This document shows, one piece after another, positions 19,711 through 28,241 of a stretch of DNA of 64,000 nucleotides; position 1 is the first letter of the stretch, and each line of letters begins with the position of its first letter. Position numbers and translations under genes: made by a program. Source of the DNA: Nocardioides sp. zg-1228. Lineage in GTDB: Bacteria; Actinomycetota; Actinomycetes; Propionibacteriales; Nocardioidaceae. The stretch covers positions 2,790,001 to 2,854,000 of the forward strand of contig NZ_CP070961.1 in NCBI RefSeq assembly GCF_017086465.1, given 5' to 3'. Under the pieces are notes generated by a model. The model did not search any database. It was not told the origin of the DNA and saw only the letters and a program-made list of their open reading frames with translations.

Positions 19711-21129
19711 TCAGGCCTTGCCGGACTCGTCGGTGCTCTCGTCGGTGCTCTCCGCCGCGGAGTCCTCGGTGCTCTCGGCGGCCGTCTCCTCGACGGGCTC
19801 GCCGATGGTGCCGTCGGGGCGCAGGTTCTTGAGCTCGACCACGTTGCCCGAGGCGTCCTTGACGGTGGCGGCCTCCACGATGGTGGCCAGCGCCTTGCCG
19901 CGCAGGATCTCCTGCACGAGCTCGGGGATGTGGTTGTGCTCGAACATGTGGTTGGCGAACTCCTGCGGGTCCTGTCCGGACTGCTGGGCACGCCGCACGA
20001 GGTGCTCGGAGAGCTCGGCCTGGTCGATGCCGAACTCCTCCTTCTTGGCGATCTTGTCGAGGACGAACTGGGCGGCGACGGCGTCGCGGACCCGGCGCTC
20101 GAGGTCGGCCTCGAACTCCTCCTGGCTCTGGCCCTCGTCCTCGAGGTACTTCTCCATCGCGATGCCGGCCATGGCGAGCTGCTGCTCGATGTTCTGGCGG
20201 CGCGCGTTGAGCTCGTCGGTGACCATCACCTCGGGCAGCGGGACCGAGACCTTCTCGAGGAGGGCCTCGAGGACCGCGTCGCGGGCGGCGGCGGCCTGCT
20301 CGAGGCGCTTGCCGCGGCCGAGGCGCTCGCGCACGTCGGCGGTGAGCTCGTCGACGGTGTCGAACTCGGAGGCCAGCTGGGCGAACTCGTCGTCGTACTC
20401 GGGGAGCTGCTGCTCCTGCACGGCCGAGACCTTGACGGTGACCTGGACCGGCTCGCCGACCAGGTCGCCACCGACCAGCTCGGAGTCGAAGGTCTTCTCC
20501 TCGCCGGCGGACAGGCCGGCCAGGGCCTCGTCGAGGCCGTCGATCATGCCGCCGCGGCCGACCTTGTAGGACATCCCGGTGACCTCGCCACCCTCGACGG
20601 TCTCGCCGTCGCGGGCCGCGACCAGGTCGATGGTCACGAAGTCGCCCTCGGCGGCCGCGCGCTCGACCGGGACGAGGGTGCCGAAGCGCTCACGCAGCGC
20701 CTCGACCTGCTCGTCGACGTCGGCGTCGGTGATCTCGACGTCCTCCACGCTGGCCTCGAGGCCCTCGTAGTCGGGGAGCTCGAAGTCGGGCTTGACGTCG
20801 ACCTCGGCGGTGAACTCGAGGGACTCGTTGTCCTCGAACTTCGTCACCTCGATCTCCGGCTGGGCCAGCGGCTCGAGGTCGTGCTCCTGCAGCGCGGCCA
20901 TGTACTGCTGCGGGACCACGGCGTTGATGGCCTCGTCGAGGACCGGGCCACGGCCGATCTGGCGGTCGATGACCGCCGGCGGGACCTTGCCGCGGCGGAA
21001 GCCGGGGACGTTGATCTGCTTCGCGATCTTCTGGTACGCCGCGTCGAGGCTCGGCTTGAGCTCCTCGAAGGGCACCTCGACGGTCAGCTTGGCCCGGGTG
21101 GGGCTCAAGGTCTCGACGGCGCTCTTCAC
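19711..21129 (-). CDS. tig: Trigger factor
   Basis: Ribosome-associated chaperone and peptidyl-prolyl isomerase of 472 residues. The ribosome-binding signature is GFRRGKVP (43-50), followed by the FKBP-like domain (about 150-245) and the helical C-terminal arms. The tail ESTEDSAAESTDESTDESGK is an acidic low-complexity extension. The start is GTG 21129, preceded by AGGAG at 7 bases; the longer open frame upstream adds non-conserved residues. In related genomes tig directly precedes clpP1; here the kinase cluster lies between them. Confidence 0.97.
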   Translation of the reverse strand: MKSAVETLSPTRAKLTVEVPFEELKPSLDAAYQKIAKQINVPGFRRGKVPPAVIDRQIGRGPVLDEAINAVVPQQYMAALQEHDLEPLAQPEIEVTKFEDNESLEFTAEVDVKPDFELPDYEGLEASVEDVEITDADVDEQVEALRERFGTLVPVERAAAEGDFVTIDLVAARDGETVEGGEVTGMSYKVGRGGMIDGLDEALAGLSAGEEKTFDSELVGGDLVGEPVQVTVKVSAVQEQQLPEYDDEFAQLASEFDTVDELTADVRERLGRGKRLEQAAAARDAVLEALLEKVSVPLPEVMVTDELNARRQNIEQQLAMAGIAMEKYLEDEGQSQEEFEADLERRVRDAVAAQFVLDKIAKKEEFGIDQAELSEHLVRRAQQSGQDPQEFANHMFEHNHIPELVQEILRGKALATIVEAATVKDASGNVVELKNLRPDGTIGEPVEETAAESTEDSAAESTDESTDESGKA

Positions 21130-21258
21130 AAATGTCTCCTGATGCTGAAGGTCATGGGTACGCATGCGGACGAGCCGGGGGAACCGCGGGGAAGAGGCGT
21201 CCGCAAACCATGGAAGTCTATCGGCGCAGCGGGCGCAGGCCGAATCAGCCACCAGCGG

Positions 21259-21331
21259 TCGGGGCGACAGGACTCGAACCTGCGATCTCCTGCTCCCAAA
21301 GCAGGCGCGCTAGCCACTACGCTACGCCCCG
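21259..21331 (-). tRNA. tRNA-Pro (anticodon TGG)
   Basis: The minus strand folds into a cloverleaf: acceptor CGGGGCG with CGCCCCG, anticodon stem CCTGC with GCAGG, loop TTTGGGA giving anticodon TGG, and T loop GTTCGAATC. CCA is not encoded. It lies between tRNA-Gly and tig on the same strand. Confidence 0.93.
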
Positions 21332-21377
21332 CCAAACCGACCCCGGAACGCTCCTGACGGAGGCGCCGCGGCCTGCT

Positions 21378-21451
21378 TGGAGCGGATGACGGGAATCGAA
21401 CCCGCGTAGCCAGTTTGGAAGACTGGGGCTCTACCATTGAGCTACATCCGC
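21378..21451 (-). tRNA. tRNA-Gly (anticodon TCC)
   Basis: The minus strand gives acceptor GCGGATG with CATCCGC, anticodon stem CCAGT with ACTGG, loop CTTCCAA with anticodon TCC, and T loop GTTCGATTC. The discriminator T is followed by an encoded CCA (21380-21378). It is 46 bases upstream of tRNA-Pro and is probably co-transcribed with it. Confidence 0.94.
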
Positions 21452-21544
21452 GCGCGTCCGACGGCGTCCTCGCCGCCGGTGCGGGAGTCATGGTGCCACA
21501 CCCGCGGTCCGGCACCCCAACCGGCTCGCGGGGCCACACCGGCG

Positions 21545-22600
21545 TCAGCGCCGGTGCACCAGCAGCAGCGCGCGGTCGTCGTTGCGGGAGCCGAGCGCCT
21601 CGACGAGCCGCTTGGCGCCGCCCTCGAACTGGCCGCGCAGCAGCCGCTCGGCCTGGCCGAGCATCCGGTCGATGCCCAGGGCGATGTCGCGGTTGCGGGT
21701 CTCGACCATCCCGTCGGTGTAGAGCAGGAGCGCGTCGCCGTGGCGCATCACCCCGGAGACGGCGGGGAAGGTCGCGTCCTCGATCAGCCCGAGGATCGGG
21801 CCCTCCGACTCCAGCACCTCCCAGCGGCCTGAGCCGGCATGGCGCAGGGCGGCAGGCGGGTGCCCGGCGCTGCGGATGTCGTAGCGGCCGGTCGTCAGGT
21901 CAAGCGAGAGGTGGATGGCCGTGGCGAACCCCTCGTCCCAGTCCTGCTGGAGCAGGAACCGGTTGGCGCTGTCGAGGAACTCGCTGGGCGGCAGCGCGCT
22001 GAGCAGCCCGCCCAGGGCACCGCAGAGCAGCAGCGCGCGGGTGCCGGCGCCCTGGCCCTTGCCCGACACGTCGACCACCGCCACCTCGAGGCGCTCCGCG
22101 ATGCGCGAGGCGACGACGAAGTCGCCCGCGAAGGGGGTGCCACCGGCCGAGCGCAGCTCGCTGGCGGCGTACCACTGCGCGGGGAGGTCGGGGATCCCGC
22201 CCTGCCGCAGGATCCGGTCGCGCAGGTCGACGAACATCGTCTCGCCCTGGATGCCCGCCACCCCCAGGCGCGTGCGGCGCAGGGACGAGGCCAGCACCAC
22301 GAAGCCCAGGACGAACATGATGACCACGGTGAGCACGATGCGCAGGTCGATCCGGTCCTGGCTGGGCACGACGAGCGCGAGCACCAGCAGGACGAACACG
22401 ACGAACCACGGCAGCTGGCGTGGGCCGAGCACCAGGCTCGAGGCCAGCAGCGGGACGAGCAGGCTGACGAGCGGGACGCTCTCGTGGAAGCGCCAGATGA
22501 CCAGGCCGATGAGCACCGTGACGACGACGAGCAGGACGAGCATCCGCGACCCGCGGGGGACGAGCCGACTGGCGGCGGCGTTGAGCGATGGAGAACTCAC
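21545..22600 (-). CDS. SpoIIE/RsbU-type PPM serine phosphatase, membrane-bound
   Basis: Predicted regulatory phosphatase of 351 residues. Membrane helices fill about residues 18-110 (LVLLVVVTVLIGLVIW and following), and the C-terminal SpoIIE domain has metal-binding motifs GGTPFAGDFVVASR, VAVVDVSGKGQGAG and LLLYTDGMVETRN. Such enzymes dephosphorylate anti-sigma factor antagonists in partner-switching pathways; no partner is in the window. GTG 22600 overlaps the nei stop as GTGA and follows AGGAGG at 9 bases, so it is translationally coupled to nei. Confidence 0.88.
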   Translation of the reverse strand: MSSPSLNAAASRLVPRGSRMLVLLVVVTVLIGLVIWRFHESVPLVSLLVPLLASSLVLGPRQLPWFVVFVLLVLALVVPSQDRIDLRIVLTVVIMFVLGFVVLASSLRRTRLGVAGIQGETMFVDLRDRILRQGGIPDLPAQWYAASELRSAGGTPFAGDFVVASRIAERLEVAVVDVSGKGQGAGTRALLLCGALGGLLSALPPSEFLDSANRFLLQQDWDEGFATAIHLSLDLTTGRYDIRSAGHPPAALRHAGSGRWEVLESEGPILGLIEDATFPAVSGVMRHGDALLLYTDGMVETRNRDIALGIDRMLGQAERLLRGQFEGGAKRLVEALGSRNDDRALLLVHRR

Positions 22601-23532
22601 CGACGAGCCCCTCCTGATCTCCCAGTCCCCTTGGTGGGAGATCGTAAGGCCCGCGAGCGGAACTTCGGCTGGCATCGGGGGCACCAGAACGTGTTGCGTC
22701 CGACGAGCTCACCCGTGAGCACGGGCGTGCCGCACACCAGGCACGGCAGCGACGTGCGGCGGTAGACGTAGACCTCGCCCCCGTGGTCGTCCTTGCGGGG
22801 CTCGCGGCCCATCGCCTCGGGGGTGTGCTCGGGGCGCACGGTGTCGATCCGGCCGGTGCGCACGCCCTCGGCCATGAGCTCGACGAGGTCGTCCCACATC
22901 GCGCGCCACTGCCCGACCCGCAGGGTGTTGCCGGGCCGGAGCGGGTGGATGCGGTGGCGGAAGAGGACCTCGGCGCGGTAGACGTTGCCGACACCTGCCA
23001 GCACCTTCTGGTCCATCAGCAGGTCGCCGATGGGGCGCTGGCTCGCCGAGATGCGGCGCCAGGCGCGATCGGGGTCGGCGTCGGGACGCAGCGGGTCGGG
23101 GCCGAGGCGCTCGATCACCTCGGCGCGGCGGGCGGGGCCCACCAGGTCGCACACGATCGCGCCGCGCAGGTCGGCGTACGCCGGGGGTCGCGGACCGGCG
23201 CCGGACTCGGCGCCGGCATCGGCGTCCGGGAGCGTGACCAGCCGCAGCCGGACGGCGCCCACCGGGTCGGGGACCGCCCCGAGCCCTCCCCCGATGTCGG
23301 CGTGCACGTCGAGCTGGCCGATCAGGCCGAGGTGCACGTGCACGAAGCGCTCGCCCTCGAGCTCGAGGAACAGGTGCTTGCCGGCGGAGTCGGCGCCGAT
23401 CACCCGCGACCCGTCGAGCAGCGCCGCGTCGGCCGCGAACCGTCCCTGCGGCGACGTGACCCGCACCCGCCGTCCGGCGAAGGCCGCGGTGAGGTCGTCG
23501 GCGAGCTTGCGGAGCGTGTGCCCCTCAGGCAT
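22597..23532 (-). CDS. nei: Fpg/Nei family DNA glycosylase (endonuclease VIII type)
   Basis: Base-excision repair glycosylase/AP lyase of 311 residues that removes oxidised pyrimidines. The catalytic N-terminal Pro2-Glu3 (MPEGHT; the H favours Nei over Fpg) and the conserved Lys in SAGKHLFLEL are present. The helix-two-turn-helix lies around LLMDQKVLAGVGNVYRAEVL, and the C-terminal zinc finger is C-x2-C (CLVC) with CPRC. Its start overlaps the rpiB 3' end by 8 bases and its stop overlaps the phosphatase start by 4. A basic tail follows the zinc finger. Confidence 0.93.
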   Translation of the reverse strand: MPEGHTLRKLADDLTAAFAGRRVRVTSPQGRFAADAALLDGSRVIGADSAGKHLFLELEGERFVHVHLGLIGQLDVHADIGGGLGAVPDPVGAVRLRLVTLPDADAGAESGAGPRPPAYADLRGAIVCDLVGPARRAEVIERLGPDPLRPDADPDRAWRRISASQRPIGDLLMDQKVLAGVGNVYRAEVLFRHRIHPLRPGNTLRVGQWRAMWDDLVELMAEGVRTGRIDTVRPEHTPEAMGREPRKDDHGGEVYVYRRTSLPCLVCGTPVLTGELVGRNTFWCPRCQPKFRSRALRSPTKGTGRSGGARR

Positions 23533-24058
23533 CCGGGCGATCGGGTGAGGAGTCGGGGACGGTGCCGCGCAGGGCCGACTCCGGCAGCGGCGGCAGCTCG
23601 CCCGTCTCGTCGTACGTCGTGAGCTGTCCGATGCGGCGCGCGTGGCGCTCGTCGCCGGAGAAGGGGGTGGTGAGGAAGAGCTCGATGAAGCGGGTCATCT
23701 CCTCGACCGGGTGCATCCGGCCACCGACCGAGACGACGTTGGCGTCGTTGTGCTCGCGCGCCAGCACGGCGGTCTCCTCCGACCAGGCCAGGGCGCACCG
23801 GATGCCCTCCACCTTGTTGGCCGCGATCTGCTCGCCGTTGCCCGAGCCGCCGATCACGACACCCATGCTCTCCAGGCCGTCGGCGCGGTCGGCGGCCACG
23901 CCCTCGGCCGCCCGCAGGCAGAAGCACGGGTAGTCGTCGAGGGCGTCGTAGACGAACGGTCCGTGGTCGACGACCTCGTAGTCGTGGTCGACCAGCCAGG
24001 TGGTCAGGTGGTCCTTCAGCTCGAGTCCGGCGTGGTCGGAGCCCAGGTGTACGCGCAT
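23525..24058 (-). CDS. rpiB: Ribose-5-phosphate isomerase B
   Basis: Interconverts ribose 5-phosphate and ribulose 5-phosphate in the pentose phosphate pathway. The 177-residue RpiB/LacAB-fold protein begins MRVHLGSDHAGLELKDHL (phosphate-binding SDHAG), includes GGSGNGEQIAANKVEGIRCA with the active-site loop, and NDANVVSVGGRMHPVEE. It heads the rpiB-nei-phosphatase operon, overlapping nei by 8 bases. Confidence 0.94.
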   Translation of the reverse strand: MRVHLGSDHAGLELKDHLTTWLVDHDYEVVDHGPFVYDALDDYPCFCLRAAEGVAADRADGLESMGVVIGGSGNGEQIAANKVEGIRCALAWSEETAVLAREHNDANVVSVGGRMHPVEEMTRFIELFLTTPFSGDERHARRIGQLTTYDETGELPPLPESALRGTVPDSSPDRPDA

Positions 24059-24127
24059 GGGAGGAGTCTCCCAGAGCAGCCCGACGCCGACACCACCCCC
24101 ACGAGATCGCGAGTGTCCTCCTGCGGC

Positions 24128-25000
24128 TCAGGCGAGGTGCAGGTCGAGCCAGCCGGCGACCTGCCGCACCAGCGGCTCGGACGCGGTGAAGCCCGCGTGC
24201 CGCCAGAAGCCGTGGGTCTGGCCCAGGTAGCGCACCCCGACGGTCTCCACGCCGGTCTCGGCGACCCGCCGGGCGAGCTCCTCCCCCTCGTCGCGCAGCG
24301 GGTCGGCCTCGGCGGTGGCGACGAACGTGGGCGGCAGGGTGTGCAGCCGGTCGGAGAGCAGCGGCGCGAGGTCGGGGTCGTCGTAGTCGGCCTCGCTGCG
24401 TGCGTACTGCTCCCAGTACCACCGCGCCTGGTCCGGGTCGAAGCCCGAGTCCGCCCCCTGCTGCCACGACGGGAACGCGTTGCGCGGGTCGAGGAAGGGG
24501 TAGACGAGCGCCACGGCGCGGAAGAAGCCGGGGTTGCGCAGGGCGGCGACCAGGGCGAGGTTGGCGCCCGCGGAGTCGCCGTGGGCGGCGTACGCGCCCG
24601 GCGGGCCCTCGCGCCGCAGCCAGCCGACCACGGTGTCGAGGTCGTCGGGCGCCGCGGGGAACCGGTGCTCCGGCGGGCGGCGGTAGCCGACGCTCAGCAC
24701 CGGGCGGCCCAGCCGGTTGGCGAAGCGGCGGCAGATGGGGTCGTGGACGTCGACGTCGTTGAGCACGAACCCGCCGCCGTGGGCGTGCACGACGAGGCCC
24801 GGCCGGGCGCCGGCGGGCGTGTAGAGGCGGCAGCGCACCCCGTCGGCGTCGACCTCCTCGACCGCGGCGACGTCCTCGCGCGGCTCGAGGAGGCTGGCGC
24901 GGCGTGCGTCCTCGCGGTGGGCGGCGAGGTTGAAGCCGGGCGCGCGGAGGTCGGGACTGTCGTCCCCGGCGAGTGCCGCGCGCACCTCGGGATACATCAC
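24128..25000 (-). CDS. Alpha/beta hydrolase, HSL-type esterase
   Basis: Predicted carboxylesterase of 290 residues in the hormone-sensitive lipase family. The oxyanion-hole motif is HAHGGGFV, the nucleophile elbow HGDSAGANLA, the acid is probably Asp in EADPLRDEG, and the histidine is in LGQTHGFWRH. The substrate is unknown. ATG 25000 and the next codon ATG are both plausible starts. It is the last gene of the metG, LURP-one, esterase run, 41 bases from the LURP-one stop. Confidence 0.9.
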   Translation of the reverse strand: MMYPEVRAALAGDDSPDLRAPGFNLAAHREDARRASLLEPREDVAAVEEVDADGVRCRLYTPAGARPGLVVHAHGGGFVLNDVDVHDPICRRFANRLGRPVLSVGYRRPPEHRFPAAPDDLDTVVGWLRREGPPGAYAAHGDSAGANLALVAALRNPGFFRAVALVYPFLDPRNAFPSWQQGADSGFDPDQARWYWEQYARSEADYDDPDLAPLLSDRLHTLPPTFVATAEADPLRDEGEELARRVAETGVETVGVRYLGQTHGFWRHAGFTASEPLVRQVAGWLDLHLA

Positions 25001-25041
25001 GACGACCTCCTGGTCGGTGGGAGTCGGGGTCCAGCGCTCGA

Positions 25042-25617
25042 TCAGCGCGACATCAGTGCGTCGAGGCCGACGGCGACCGCGGCCGCGACCCGGAAGTCGA
25101 CCCGCCGGTCGGGCACCGTGACGCGGTAGTGGTCACGGATCGACATCCTGCGCTCGACGGAGAAGAGCGGGGCGCCGGTGGTGTCGACGAAGTCGAAGTT
25201 GACCGGGATGAAGTCGACGTCGGTGAAGCGGCGCAGCAGCGCGACGAGCTGGTTGCGCTCGCGACCGGAGCCGGCGTAGCCGGGCCCCTCGACCAGGAAG
25301 GTCGAGCGGAGCAGCGACGCGCCGAACTCCTTCTTGAAGTAGCCGATCTGCGCCCCGGACTCGTCGGTGATGTCGTAGCCGGCGTTGAGGTCGATCGCAC
25401 GGCGCGCCTTGAAGCCGAAGACCGGACGCGACTTGCTCGCGTCGGCGAAGAAGGTGACCTGCTCCTTGAACGCCATCCGCTTCTGCTCCGCGAGCGCCAT
25501 CAGCCGGGTGGGGTTGCCCGCCTCGTCCGACTCCGAGATCTCGTAGCGGTTGATCATCATGGTCAGCTTCTGCCTGACCACGAAGTGCGGCAGGTACATC
25601 TCGGCGGTGTCGGGCAT
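25042..25617 (-). CDS. LURP-one-related / scramblase-like family protein
   Basis: Protein of 191 residues starting MPDTAEMYLPHFVVRQKL, with a tubby-like beta-barrel pattern: FVVRQKLTMMINRYEI, repeated FxxFKARRAIDLNAGYDI-type strands, and a hydrophobic C-terminal helix (FRVAAAVAVGLDAL). The family may bind membranes or lipids, but no enzymatic role is established. ATG 25617 lies 10 bases after the metG stop, so the pair is probably co-transcribed. Assignment is by overall pattern only. Confidence 0.72.
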   Translation of the reverse strand: MPDTAEMYLPHFVVRQKLTMMINRYEISESDEAGNPTRLMALAEQKRMAFKEQVTFFADASKSRPVFGFKARRAIDLNAGYDITDESGAQIGYFKKEFGASLLRSTFLVEGPGYAGSGRERNQLVALLRRFTDVDFIPVNFDFVDTTGAPLFSVERRMSIRDHYRVTVPDRRVDFRVAAAVAVGLDALMSR

Positions 25618-25627
25618 GGGGCGGAGC

Positions 25628-27430
25628 CTAGCCACCCACCCGGGCGAGCTCCTCCTCGACGACCGACGGGTCGAGCTTGGTGAACACCGGCGTCGGCTTG
25701 GCCACCTTCGCACCCACCGGCACCGGGCGCGACGCCCACGCGGGCGTCGCGGAGTAGTCGCCGGTGATGATCGTGTACGACGTGTGGCCGGCGCCGTTGT
25801 CGGGCTCGAGCTCCTCGACCTGCTCGATGCGCGGCATCGGCATCAGCTCGCCCTCGCCGCCCAGCACCGCGTGCACCTTGTTGGCCGCGTGGGGCAGGAA
25901 CGGCGACAGCAGCGTGTTGCAGTCGCTCACGCACTGCGCGGCCACGTGCAGCACCGTCGCGAGGCGCTCGCGCTGGGACTCGTCCTTCATCTTGTAGGGC
26001 TCGGTGACCGTGAGGTACTTGTTGACCTCGCCGACCACCCGCATCGCCTCGGCGACGGCGGCTCGCAGCCGGTGCTTCTCGATCAGGTCGCCGACGCTCG
26101 TGAAGCCCCCGCGCACGGTGGCGAGCACCTGCTCGTCGACCTCCTCGAGCGGCCCCGCCGCCGGGATCTCGCCGAAGCTCTTGGCGACCATCGTGGCGGT
26201 GCGGTTGACCAGGTTGCCCCAGCCCGCGACCAGCTCGGAGTTGTTGCGGGTGACGAAGTCGGCCCACGTGAAGGCGGCGTCGGAGGTCTCCGGCCCGGCC
26301 GCGCAGATGTAGTAGCGCAGCGCGTCGGGGCCGTAGCGGGCGAGGAAGTCGCCGACGTAGATGACGTTGCCGCGGCTGGTCGAGAACTGCGAGTCGCCAA
26401 AGGTCAGGAACTCGCTGGAGACCACCTCGGTCGGCAGGTTGAGCGTGCCGTACGCGCCGGGCTCGCCGCCCTTGTCGCCCTCGCCGTTGTAGGCCAGCAG
26501 CTCGGCCGGCCAGATCTGGGAGTGGAAGACGATGTTGTCCTTGCCCATGAAGTAGTAGGACTCGGCGTCGGCGTCGTTCCACCATTCGCGCCACTTGTCC
26601 GGCTCGCCCAGCCGACGGGCCCACTCGATGGAGGCCGACAGGTAGCCGATGACCGCGTCGAACCACACGTAGAGCCGCTTGGTCGGCTGGTCCTCCCAGC
26701 CCGGGACCGGGATGCCCCAGTCGATGTCGCGGGTCATCGCGCGCGGACGGATCTCCTTGAGGATGTTCTGGCTGAACTTGATCACGTTGGGTCGCCACAG
26801 GCCGGTCGCCTCGCGCTCGTCGAGCCACGCCCCCAGCGCGTCGGCGAGGGCCGGCAGGTCGAGGAACCAGTGCTGGGTGTCGCGGAACTCCGGGGTCTCG
26901 CCGTTGATCCTCGAGCGCGGGTCGATGAGGTCGGTCGGGTCGAGCTGGTTGCCGCAGTTGTCGCACTGGTCGCCGCGCGCCTCGGCGTACTTGCAGATCG
27001 GGCAGGTGCCCTCGATGTAGCGGTCGGGCAGCGTGCGGCCCGTGGACGGGCTGATCGCGGTCTTCGTCGTCTCCTCGACCATGTAGCCGTTGCGGCGACA
27101 CGTCTCGAACATCTCCTGCACCACCGCGTAGTGGTTGCCGGTGGTGGTGCGGGTGAAGAGGTCGTACGACAGCCCGAGGCCGCAGAGGTCGTCGACGATC
27201 ACCTGGTTGTACTTGTCGACCAGCTCGCGGGCGGGCAGGCCCTCGTTGTCGGCGAGCACCAGGATCGGCGTGCCGTGCTCGTCGGTGCCGCTCACCATCA
27301 GCACGTCGTGGCCCGCCATCCGCATGTAGCGGCTGAACACGTCGGAGGGCACGCCGAAACCGGCCACGTGGCCGATGTGGCGCGGGCCGTTGGTGTAGGG
27401 CCAGGCGACGGCGGACAGGACACGAGTCAT
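25628..27430 (-). CDS. metG: Methionine--tRNA ligase
   Basis: Class I synthetase of 600 residues charging initiator and elongator tRNA-Met. It has the HIGH motif at 18-21 ([10 protein letters not shown]), a zinc knuckle with CPIC and CDNC, the [11 protein letters not shown] segment, and a KMSKS equivalent that reads STSRG (near 350), as in many actinobacterial MetG proteins. No C-terminal EMAP/Trbp111 domain is present. It is followed by the LURP-one gene after 10 bases. Confidence 0.97.
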   Translation of the reverse strand: MTRVLSAVAWPYTNGPRHIGHVAGFGVPSDVFSRYMRMAGHDVLMVSGTDEHGTPILVLADNEGLPARELVDKYNQVIVDDLCGLGLSYDLFTRTTTGNHYAVVQEMFETCRRNGYMVEETTKTAISPSTGRTLPDRYIEGTCPICKYAEARGDQCDNCGNQLDPTDLIDPRSRINGETPEFRDTQHWFLDLPALADALGAWLDEREATGLWRPNVIKFSQNILKEIRPRAMTRDIDWGIPVPGWEDQPTKRLYVWFDAVIGYLSASIEWARRLGEPDKWREWWNDADAESYYFMGKDNIVFHSQIWPAELLAYNGEGDKGGEPGAYGTLNLPTEVVSSEFLTFGDSQFSTSRGNVIYVGDFLARYGPDALRYYICAAGPETSDAAFTWADFVTRNNSELVAGWGNLVNRTATMVAKSFGEIPAAGPLEEVDEQVLATVRGGFTSVGDLIEKHRLRAAVAEAMRVVGEVNKYLTVTEPYKMKDESQRERLATVLHVAAQCVSDCNTLLSPFLPHAANKVHAVLGGEGELMPMPRIEQVEELEPDNGAGHTSYTIITGDYSATPAWASRPVPVGAKVAKPTPVFTKLDPSVVEEELARVGG

Positions 27431-27508
27431 GGACGCAAGCCTAGTGACCGGGTGCCACCCGCCCTGCCCCGGTGGCGTCCCCGGGCACGGGCGGGCGGCA
27501 GCGCGGGG

Positions 27509-28108
27509 TCAGGAGAAGTCGAGGTCGCCCGTGCGCGAGCGCTTGAGCTCGTAGAAGTAGGGGAACTTCGCGACGGCCACGGCGCCGTCCCAGAGCTCGC
27601 CGGCCTCCTCGCCGCGGGGGATCTTGGACAGGACCGGACCGAAGAACGCCGAGCCGTCGATGTGGATGGTCGGCGTGCCGACGTCGTCGCCGACGGGGTC
27701 CATGCCCTCGTGGTGGCTCTTCGCGACCGCGTCGTCGAGCGACGCGTCGTCCCAGGCCTCGATCAGGTCGGCGGGCAGGCCCGCGTCCGCCAGCGACGCG
27801 GCGACCGTCTCCCTGGTCAGCCCCTCACCGTGGTTGTGGTGGCGGGTGCCGACCGCGGTGTACCAGTCGCCCAGCGCCTTGTTGTCACGCTCCTGCGCGA
27901 TCTTGATCGCGACGCGCACCGGCTTCTCGGTGCCCTTCAGCATCTCCCGGTACTCGTCGGGGATGTCCTTGTCCTTGTTGAGGTAGGCCAGCGACATCAC
28001 GTGCCACTGCACGTCGATGTCGCGCACCTGCTCGACCTCGCGGATCCAGCGCGAGGTGATCCAGGCGAACGGGCAGAGCGGGTCGAACCAGAGGTCAGCG
28101 GTAGCCAT
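27509..28108 (-). CDS. DsbA-family protein related to mycothiol-dependent nitroreductase Rv2466c
   Basis: Thioredoxin-fold protein of 199 residues. The N-terminus ATADLWFDPLCPFAWITSRW and the following EVEQVRDIDVQWHVMSLAY match the Rv2466c-like family, which uses mycothiol. As I recall Rv2466c has CPWC; here the site reads CPFA, so only the first cysteine remains. The cis-proline loop is DVGTPTIHIDG. The start is ATG 28108; the longer open frame crosses the low-complexity promoter region. Divergent from pepN. Confidence 0.85.
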   Translation of the reverse strand: MATADLWFDPLCPFAWITSRWIREVEQVRDIDVQWHVMSLAYLNKDKDIPDEYREMLKGTEKPVRVAIKIAQERDNKALGDWYTAVGTRHHNHGEGLTRETVAASLADAGLPADLIEAWDDASLDDAVAKSHHEGMDPVGDDVGTPTIHIDGSAFFGPVLSKIPRGEEAGELWDGAVAVAKFPYFYELKRSRTGDLDFS

Positions 28109-28154
28109 GTCCACCACAAGACCCCGCCACGGCCACCTATTCCCCACCCCTCCC

Positions 28155-28197
28155 CCACCGGCCGCCCACCGGCCGCCCGCCGGCCGCCCACCGGCCC
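28155..28197. repeat. Short GC-rich tandem repeat, 11-bp unit, about four copies
   Basis: The unit CCACCGGCCGC recurs at 28155, 28166, 28177 (one base changed) and 28188 (last unit ends in CCC). It fills the middle of the 133-base interval between the Rv2466c-like gene and pepN. It may be slippage-prone; no regulatory role can be read from the sequence. Confidence 0.8.
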
Positions 28198-28241
28198 CCT
28201 CCGGCATGGGCCGGCGATGCACCCGGTGGCAGGATGCGAGC

